Positions 58,309 to 64,000 of a stretch of 64,000 bases of DNA are shown piece after piece. A model generated the notes under the pieces. That model had not been told where the DNA came from. It made no database searches and worked only from the letters and a program-made list of their open reading frames with translations. The stretch covers positions 11,319-75,318 of the forward strand of contig CAYQSU010000007.1 in assembly GCA_964420325.1 (NCBI GenBank). The letters run 5' to 3'. The translations under genes and the position numbers were made by a program. The stretch comes from CAYQSU01 sp964420325. Lineage in GTDB: Bacteria > Pseudomonadota > Alphaproteobacteria > Rhodospirillales > Defluviicoccaceae. Position 1 is the first letter of the stretch. Every line of letters starts with the position of its first letter.

Positions 58309-60347
58309 TTGCCGAACAGCTTCTTGATTGCCTTGCCGGCGTCGGGCGGCAGCGGGCCTTGCGTCCCCCCGGTGCCTCCCGGCAGCGACGGCGCTTCCGG
58401 GATCTTGCCGAGGTCGCCGAGCCCCTTCTCGAGCCCCTTCACCGTGTCCAGAGCCTTGCCCGGATCCTTGAGCATCTCCGTCGCCACGCCGGCCAGATCC
58501 GGCCGGTAGCTCAGGTCGTCCCAAGGGCCCGAGACGATCACCGGCACCAGGATCCCCGCCGCCTCGCCGCCGCCCTGGCCCTCCAGGGAGGCAACGACCT
58601 TCGGCTCGACGCGATAGTCGACGATCCGCTTCGGCAGATCCACCGTGCCGCGCCCCTCCAGCCTCACCAGCGGATTGAGCAGGCGGAGGTCCTCGTTCTT
58701 GAGGATGCCGTCGTCGATCCTGAACGTCCCGCCGAGTTCGGCGAAGTCGGTCTTCTGCGGCTTGCCGGCCTCGGCGTCGAGAAACGCCGACTTGACGTTG
58801 CGCGCCATCGCCGCGAGGTTGACGCCGCGAATGGCGCCGTTGGTGAAGCGGATGCCGCCGTTGCCGTCGAGCGACTGCACCATCTGGCGCTGGCTGCGTC
58901 CGCGGGCGGCGATGGCGATGTCCGCTTCGCCGGTCCCTTCCAGCCATTCCACGCCGGCCGCATCGGCGAGAAACGGCTGCGCCTGCAAGCCTCTCAACGC
59001 GAACTGCTTCTCGATCGCCGCGACCGGCTCTCGTGCGTTCACCGCGATGCGGCCGGTGGCGGTGCCGCCGTAGAGCTCAAGCCCGGAGAGGTCAGCGACG
59101 AGAACGCCGTTCTTGAGAGTGACCTTGAGGGCGCCCCGCCCGATCTTCAGGTTCTGGACGAGGATCTCGCCGGCACTGAACGCGAGCTCGGCGTCGACAC
59201 CGTTGAGGGCCGAAAGATCGATCGGCTCGTCGCTCCACGCTTGAGCCTGGCCCTTCGGCGTCGCTGATCCGGCTTGGCCTTCGCTCCCGGCCTTTCCTCT
59301 GGCCGCATCGCCGAGGTAGGGGTTGAGGTCGAGACGATCGACGTCGAGCGCGGCCCTGACCAGGGGCCGAGCTCCGCCCGTGTCGATGCCGAGGTCGCCC
59401 GTCGCCTTCATGGCGTCGAGAGCGATGCGCGCGTTGCCAAACGCGATCCGGCTGCCACTGAGATCGAGGTCGCCCGCGACCGAAAGCGGGCCGAGCCCCG
59501 ACCCCTCCAGGGTGATCGGGGTTCCGGCCCAGGCCGCAAGACCGCGCACCGACGGGACGTCGACCGTAACCGCTCCTTCGGCCTTCGGCGGCTCTCCGCC
59601 GGTCATCCTGCCGTTGAAGGTGAGACTGATCGGGCGCGAGGACACGCGCACCGACGCGGGGCTCGCCGCGTCGGTGATGAGCGCGCGGGGATCGGCCACG
59701 TCCACCTTGAGGCTGACGGTCTCGCCGTTCCAGCCGAAGTCGCCCTCGACCTCCGCCGGCTCGTCGAGGCTCGGCAGCGACACGGTGACGTTGATGTCCT
59801 TGATCTCCTGGCGGACGTCCTCACCGGCGTCGAGGTAGGTGACGGTGCCGTTGACCACGCGCACGTCGCCGAGGCGCAAATCCTCGAGCGCCCTCGCCGG
59901 CCCGCGCTCGGTCTCTGCCGCTGGCGTTTCCTTGGTTTCCTCCCGCGTCTTTGCCGCCGCGGTCTCGAACTCCCAGTTGGCGCGACCCTGCGGATCGCGC
60001 TCCAGGTGGACGACCGGATCGACCAGAACGAACCGGTCGATCACCACGTCACCCGACAGCAGCGGAAGGATGCGGAGCTCGACGCGCAACTCGGAGAGGG
60101 TCGCCATCTCCGGCTCGCGGGCCCACGCGGCATTGCCGAAGGCGACGTCGCCGACCTCGACCCCGAGGCTCGGCCACACCGAGACGTCGACCCTGCCCTT
60201 GATGCTCACCTCGCGGCCGGTGGCGCTTCGCACCTGCTCGACGACCTGTTGCTTGATCGCCTCGGCCGGCACGACGAACGGCAGGATGACGACGGCGGCG
60301 ACCAGGACGAGAACGACGCCGCCGACCCCGATCAGGAGCTTCTTCAT
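58305..60347 (-). CDS. AsmA family membrane-anchored protein
   Basis: A 680-residue inner-membrane-anchored periplasmic protein. An N-terminal helix ('LLIGVGGVVLVLVAAVVILP') is followed by the AsmA repeat domains of long beta sheet ('ATGREVSIKGRVDVSVWPSL', 'SGDVVIDRFVLVDPVVHLER'). The conserved C-terminal AsmA_2 block is 'LDGNGGIRFTNGAIRGVNLA' to 'PVIVSGPWDDLSYRPDLAGV'. The family moves or organises lipids at the outer membrane. The ATG at 60347 follows GAGGTG. The gene end overlaps the exonuclease start. Confidence 0.92.
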   Translation of the reverse strand: MKKLLIGVGGVVLVLVAAVVILPFVVPAEAIKQQVVEQVRSATGREVSIKGRVDVSVWPSLGVEVGDVAFGNAAWAREPEMATLSELRVELRILPLLSGDVVIDRFVLVDPVVHLERDPQGRANWEFETAAAKTREETKETPAAETERGPARALEDLRLGDVRVVNGTVTYLDAGEDVRQEIKDINVTVSLPSLDEPAEVEGDFGWNGETVSLKVDVADPRALITDAASPASVRVSSRPISLTFNGRMTGGEPPKAEGAVTVDVPSVRGLAAWAGTPITLEGSGLGPLSVAGDLDLSGSRIAFGNARIALDAMKATGDLGIDTGGARPLVRAALDVDRLDLNPYLGDAARGKAGSEGQAGSATPKGQAQAWSDEPIDLSALNGVDAELAFSAGEILVQNLKIGRGALKVTLKNGVLVADLSGLELYGGTATGRIAVNAREPVAAIEKQFALRGLQAQPFLADAAGVEWLEGTGEADIAIAARGRSQRQMVQSLDGNGGIRFTNGAIRGVNLAAMARNVKSAFLDAEAGKPQKTDFAELGGTFRIDDGILKNEDLRLLNPLVRLEGRGTVDLPKRIVDYRVEPKVVASLEGQGGGEAAGILVPVIVSGPWDDLSYRPDLAGVATEMLKDPGKALDTVKGLEKGLGDLGKIPEAPSLPGGTGGTQGPLPPDAGKAIKKLFGN

Positions 60348-60513
60348 CACCTCACCTCGCACCAACGTTCGACGGAGCAACGGCGGCCGACGATGCAGCG
60401 GGCTCGCCCATCGTCTCCGCCGCTGGCCTCCAACGGCCACCGTATACGACTAGACCGCCGATGTGTCGATTGTGTGTCACCGGCGGTCGGTGGCTGCAGC
60501 CGTCGAAGGCACG

Positions 60514-60543
60514 AAAAAGGACGCCGCCACTGGGGCGGCGTCC
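60514..60543 (-). terminator. rho-independent terminator of the OmpA-like gene
   Basis: On the minus strand, a perfect 10-bp GC-rich stem (GGACGCCGCC / GGCGGCGTCC) with a 5-base loop is followed at once by TTTTT. It lies 24 bases after the OmpA-like stop. This is the clearest intrinsic terminator in the window. Confidence 0.85.
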
Positions 60544-60566
60544 TTCTCGTTGGCGTGCGGCCGAAG

Positions 60567-61403
60567 CTACCGGTCGATGGAGATCTCCACGCGCCGGTTC
60601 TGCGGTTCGCGGACGCCGTCACCGGTCGGCACCAGCGGATCCTCTTCGCCGCGACCCACGGTCTGCACCTTGTTGGCGGCGATGCCCATGCCGGTAAGCG
60701 CCTGCTTGACGCTGTTGGCGCGCCGCTGTGACAGGCCCATGTTATAGGCCGTCGACCCCGAGGTGTCGGTGTGACCCACCGCCACGACCTTCTCGAAGGG
60801 CGCCGCCTTCGCCGTGGCCGCGACCGTCTGGACGATCTCGAACGCTTCCGGCGTCAGGTTGTCACGGTTCCAGTCGAAGAACACGAGGAAGCTATCCGCC
60901 CGCCGCGGCAAGCCGACGAGGGCCGCCTCGACCTTGGCCATGCAGTCCTGGAACTCGTCAACGAGCTTCGCGCGCTCCTTAGCCTGGAACGGCCAGTTCT
61001 CCTCCACCTCCTGGAGGAGCCAGTCGTAACGCACCTGCGCGCAGGCCATTTCCGCCGGCACCTTCTCGCGCCCGCCGGCGTTCAACGCCGCCGTCACGCG
61101 GTTGTACATGTCGGTCATCGGGCCGACCTGGTCAGCCGGGATCGCACGCGCGCCGACCTCGGTGGGGAGAACCGCACCGCCGTCTGCCGCCGTCATCGAC
61201 TTCACGGCTGCATAATCGGAATCGCGATAGTCGCCTTCCCGATACTCACTTTTCGACCATGCGAGATACTCTTTGGCCAAGGCATTGTCGAATGCCGAGC
61301 CTCGCGGTTGCATCTTCTCCGCTTCTTGCAGCTGCAGCCCAGCGCATCCGGCAAGAGCAACGGCGAAGACGCTCGCCACCGCTAATCGATAGAACTGGTT
61401 CAT
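60567..61403 (-). CDS. OmpA-family outer membrane lipoprotein
   Basis: A 278-residue protein with a lipoprotein signal ending at Cys20 ('VFAVALAGCAG'). The middle is helical ('AEMACAQVRYDWLLQEVEEN'). A C-terminal OmpA peptidoglycan-binding domain follows ('FLVFFDWNRDNLTPEAFEIV', 'VVAVGHTDTSGSTAYNMGLS', 'SQRRANSVKQALTGMGI', 'EPQNRRVEISI'). It ties the outer membrane to the cell wall. AGGAGG lies upstream of the ATG at 61403. The gene is monocistronic, with its own terminator. Confidence 0.94.
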   Translation of the reverse strand: MNQFYRLAVASVFAVALAGCAGLQLQEAEKMQPRGSAFDNALAKEYLAWSKSEYREGDYRDSDYAAVKSMTAADGGAVLPTEVGARAIPADQVGPMTDMYNRVTAALNAGGREKVPAEMACAQVRYDWLLQEVEENWPFQAKERAKLVDEFQDCMAKVEAALVGLPRRADSFLVFFDWNRDNLTPEAFEIVQTVAATAKAAPFEKVVAVGHTDTSGSTAYNMGLSQRRANSVKQALTGMGIAANKVQTVGRGEEDPLVPTGDGVREPQNRRVEISIDR

Positions 61404-61857
61404 ACCTAAAACTCCTCCTCTAGTGAACCCGGCGAGGGCTACGCTTCTTGACACTGGGCAGATGAACCGCGTGCACCTCAAGGTCTATACGACCAAACCT
61501 AGGACAATGTCCACAAGGACGGACCTACAGTCGGGCGGCCACGCACCACGCCCTGGGGCCGACCCTCTCGACACACACCGCACGTACAATCCAACTTTAG
61601 CAACCATTTCAAGGTTGCGCGACAGCTCTCCCCAGTCCGCGCCGTTTGGACTTCGGTGTGTTGCGGAATAGCAACAGCAGCCGGTCCATCGACACATCCT
61701 GCTTCGCAACAAATGCGTTCTTCTGTCAAGGCCGCCCGTCGACGCGGCGTCGGTTCCGCGCCCCCCTGTCTCCCGAATAACACAAGACCAGCGCTGCGCA
61801 GGGGGTTCCGCCCGCCGGTGGCGACCCGGGCGGGACGTGCCGGCGGGCCGGCAGCGC
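61404..61857. other. 454-bp intergenic region upstream of the OmpA-like gene
   Basis: I can support no coding region here: the open frames lack ribosome sites and protein-like composition. The right end follows the secreted nuclease gene, and the left end must hold the promoter and leader of the OmpA-like gene. GC content is lower near 61440-61640 than in the genes on either side. Confidence 0.4.
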
Positions 61858-62535
61858 CTACCTTCGCGCCGGACGGAAGCCGGCGGCAGCGGCGGCGGTT
61901 TCGTCCTCGAAGCAGCGATCGCCCTCATGCGGATCCAGCCGGAGTCGCGCATAGTGCCGGTTCCCCGGAACGTGATAGATGCGCTCGCCGGCACGGTTGA
62001 CGTTTCCTTTGACCGGGCAGTCGTCGCCGCCCGCCTCCGCCAGCCCCGACGGCTGCTGTTGCTGCCTCCACGCCCAGGGCGCCTCGAATCGGCCGCTCCA
62101 CAGTCCCCGCCGTGCCTCCCTGGCGCCTTCCTCGTGCGTCACGAACGCCTTCGAGTACCGCCGATAGGCCAGCGCCCATCCGGCGTCGACCAGGGCCGCG
62201 TTGAGGTTCACCGGTCCGACGTAGCAGACCGCCAGCAATCGCCCGTACCGATCGCGTTCGTCGCCCTCGCAGCGGACGGTCCGGCCGTCGGTCGCCTGCA
62301 CCAGCCAGGCGGCAGCCAAGGTCCCGCACGGATAGGGCGTGCCTCGCGAGTCGCAGACCTGCCAGCGTTCCGGAGCATCGATGCCCCGCAGCCGGATGCG
62401 CTCGTCGCCGATGGCAAGCGTGTCGCCGTCGATCACCCGCGCAGGGCCGGCGACGTCGGCATGGACGACTCCAGGGCCGCCCAGCCAGGCGACCAAAGCG
62501 AGCGACGAGAGAAAACGACGGACGATGAGGTGCAC
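61858..62535 (-). CDS. secreted thermonuclease-family (SNase) protein
   Basis: A 225-residue exported nuclease-like protein. A signal peptide ('FLSSLALVAWLGGPGVVHAD') precedes a staphylococcal-nuclease domain. The catalytic Arg-Glu-Arg region is visible in 'RVIDGDTLAIGDERIRLRGI', 'DAPERWQVCD' and 'CEGDERDRYGRLLAVCYVG'. The C-terminal 70 residues add Cys pairs ('GGDDCPVKGNVN', 'DRCFEDET') and may form an extra small domain. It starts at a GTG. It would cut nucleic acids in the periplasm or outside the cell. Confidence 0.9.
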   Translation of the reverse strand: MHLIVRRFLSSLALVAWLGGPGVVHADVAGPARVIDGDTLAIGDERIRLRGIDAPERWQVCDSRGTPYPCGTLAAAWLVQATDGRTVRCEGDERDRYGRLLAVCYVGPVNLNAALVDAGWALAYRRYSKAFVTHEEGAREARRGLWSGRFEAPWAWRQQQQPSGLAEAGGDDCPVKGNVNRAGERIYHVPGNRHYARLRLDPHEGDRCFEDETAAAAAGFRPARR

Positions 62536-62653
62536 GGGGTCGGATTCCCGGCCTGGAAGCGGTCTATGGCAGAATCACAACCACAATACCCCATTCGGGT
62601 GGGCTTGCGAAGCGCCCACGTGCGCGGGCTGCTCGCCGCGGTCAGCGTTCGGA

Positions 62654-62773
62654 TCAGCTCGCGGCCGCGAGCGTACGGATCAGGAGCGCGAGCCAGAGCA
62701 GAAGAAGCACGGCCGCGAACGCGATGACCGCCCGCTTCAGGAGGGTCCTCCACGGTCGCGGCTCAGCGGCCAC
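62654..62773 (-). CDS. 39-aa single-pass membrane protein
   Basis: A short GTG-initiated frame just after valS on the same strand. The N-terminus is basic ('PRPWRTLLKRAV') and the rest is one membrane helix ('FAAVLLLLWLALLIRTL'). A weak GGCAGG site is upstream. It is possibly translated with valS. It may be a real micro-protein; no family is recognised. Confidence 0.4.
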   Translation of the reverse strand: MAAEPRPWRTLLKRAVIAFAAVLLLLWLALLIRTLAAAS

Positions 62774-62793
62774 GGCGCGGCCTGCCGCCGGCC

Positions 62794-64000
62794 TCAGCCG
62801 AGGGCGGCCAGCCGCCTCGCCGCCTCGTCGAGCCGGGCGCGCGCCTGCGCCGCCTCGCTGCGGCGGTCGCGCTCGGTCTCGACGACCTCGGGCGGCGCCT
62901 TGGCGATGAACCCGGCGTTGGCGAGCCTGCGGTCGAAGCGGGCGATCTCGCCGTCGAGCTTGGCGATCTCCCGGGCGAGTCGCGCGCGCTCGGCGTCGAC
63001 GTCGATGACATCGGCGATCGGCAGCACGAGGGTCGCCTCGTCGAGCACGTCCTGCACCGCCCCGCCGCCGGCCTCGCCGTCGACGGCCGTCGCCGAGGAC
63101 AGCCTCGCCAGCGACAGGATGATCGGGCGATGGGTCGCCAGCCGCCGCCGGGAGTCCTCGCCGGCCCCCCTCAGCATCAGCGGGATCTCCGCCCCGGGCG
63201 GCACGTTCATCTCCGCCCTCACCGATCGCACCTGGGAGACCAGCCGGATCACCCAGCCGATCTCCGCCTCGGCCGCGGCGTCGGCGCGCGCTGCATCGAA
63301 CGTGGGCCAGGGGCGGTCGATGAGGAGCGCCCCCCGACGATCCGCCAGCCGCTGATACAGCTCCTCGCTGATGAACGGCATGAACGGGTGCAGGAGGTGC
63401 AGGAGCTGATCCAGGGCCCACGCCGCGGTGGCCCGGGTCTCGGCCTGCGCCGAGGCGCTGCCTCCGAGGAGGATCGGCTTCGCGAACTCGAGGTACCAGT
63501 CGCAGAAGGTGCCCCAGGCGAACTGGTAGAGCGCCGCCGCCGCCTCGTTGAAGCGGAACGCCTCGAGAGCGGCGTCCGTCCGCGTCGCGGCCTGGGCCAG
63601 CTGGCCCGCCAACCAGCGGTTGATGGTCTCGCCGGCGGCGAACGCATCGAAGCCTTCGACCGGCGCGCACCCGTTCATCTGGCAGAAGCGCGCCGCGTTC
63701 CACAGCTTGGTGCCGAAGTTGCGGTAGCCGGCGACGCGGCCCTCGGACATCTTGACGTCGCGCCCCTGGACGGCATGGGCGGCGAGCGTGAAGCGGAGCG
63801 CATCCGCGCCGTACGCGTCGATGAGCTGCAAAGGATCGATGACGTTGCCCTTGGACTTCGACATCTTCTGGCCCTTCTCGTCCCGCACCAGCGCGTGGAT
63901 GTAGACGGTGCGGAACGGCACCTCGCCCATGAACGCGAGTCCCATCATCATCATCCGGGCGACCCAGAAGAAGATGATGTCGAAGCCGGTGACCAGCACG
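62794..64000 (-). CDS. valS: valyl-tRNA synthetase, C-terminal part (runs off the window)
   Basis: The visible 401 residues are the last part of ValRS; the 5' half lies beyond the right edge. The KMSKS motif is intact in 'DEKGQKMSKSKGNVIDPLQL'. 'IIFFWVARMMMMGLAFMGEV', 'RFTLAAHAVQGRDVKMSEGR' and 'GYRNFGTKLWNAARF' follow, then the anticodon-binding helices and the C-terminal coiled coil ('RARLAREIAKLDGEIARFDR'). It charges tRNA-Val. Confidence 0.96.
   Translation of the reverse strand, partial: VLVTGFDIIFFWVARMMMMGLAFMGEVPFRTVYIHALVRDEKGQKMSKSKGNVIDPLQLIDAYGADALRFTLAAHAVQGRDVKMSEGRVAGYRNFGTKLWNAARFCQMNGCAPVEGFDAFAAGETINRWLAGQLAQAATRTDAALEAFRFNEAAAALYQFAWGTFCDWYLEFAKPILLGGSASAQAETRATAAWALDQLLHLLHPFMPFISEELYQRLADRRGALLIDRPWPTFDAARADAAAEAEIGWVIRLVSQVRSVRAEMNVPPGAEIPLMLRGAGEDSRRRLATHRPIILSLARLSSATAVDGEAGGGAVQDVLDEATLVLPIADVIDVDAERARLAREIAKLDGEIARFDRRLANAGFIAKAPPEVVETERDRRSEAAQARARLDEAARRLAALG

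Noticed and set aside
61404..61857. Small coding genes in the gap upstream of the OmpA-like gene
   Set aside because: Open frames exist on both strands but lack ribosome sites and have skewed Arg/Pro/Ser composition.
1..64000. CRISPR arrays, insertion sequences, prophage genes
   Set aside because: I saw no regularly spaced repeats, transposase motifs, integrase or phage structural genes. The only accessory-looking piece is the ATPase/DUF4276 pair.

Overview
The window is 64 kb of GC-rich DNA, mostly densely packed and in operons, with one 100-N assembly gap at 22591-22690. Several features fit an alphaproteobacterium, probably a Rhodospirillales-like free-living heterotroph: a petABC cytochrome bc1 operon, FixJ-type response regulators, GluQRS, TrmL, HemF, dodecin and several hemerythrins. 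This is inferred from gene content and base composition only. No rRNA or complete marker gene is present to settle it.

Layout. 1-3.9 kb: the end of a TolC-family export gene, then stress and housekeeping genes (MsrB, Hsp20, dodecin, PEBP) and an odd tRNA-like gene. 3.9-18.1 kb: a polysaccharide locus of the exosortase-A (XrtA/PEP-CTERM) associated type. It holds an acyl carrier protein, a GNAT-like protein, an acyl-CoA ligase, a PLP decarboxylase, a FemAB-like acyltransferase, an asparagine-synthase-like amidotransferase, a polyprenyl-phosphate sugar transferase, two GT4 glycosyltransferases, a NodB deacetylase and a sulfotransferase. Many of these overlap by 1-4 bases. A secreted beta-propeller/beta-helix protein converges on its end (18.1-20.2 kb). 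No exosortase gene lies in the window.

20-34.9 kb: a mixed region with three hemerythrin-type proteins, a hexulose-phosphate-synthase-like enzyme, a large MscS channel, a PfpI protein, an acetyl-CoA hydrolase/transferase, a phytanoyl-CoA dioxygenase-like protein, a PAS histidine kinase with a FixJ regulator, a lone receiver, a GDPD, a cupin and a Crp-family regulator. 34.9-41.8 kb: an aldolase/dehydrogenase fusion, a small cytochrome c, the bc1 operon, trmL and hemF. The theme is oxygen, redox and respiration.

41.9-50.6 kb: a protein of unknown family, YkgJ, TypA, a 1-kb stretch with three short reading frames and two long nested inverted repeats, a ParB-like mini-protein, GluQRS and an ABC-F ATPase. 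50.6-52.6 kb: a likely defence pair (AAA ATPase plus DUF4276), inserted beside tRNA-Gln, with the ATPase split by an in-frame TAA. 52.8-64 kb: Ppx/GppA, RlmE, IlvD, exonuclease I, AsmA, an OmpA-like lipoprotein, a secreted nuclease and the C-terminal part of ValS. Several very short membrane proteins (28-39 residues) with good ribosome binding sites are also annotated.
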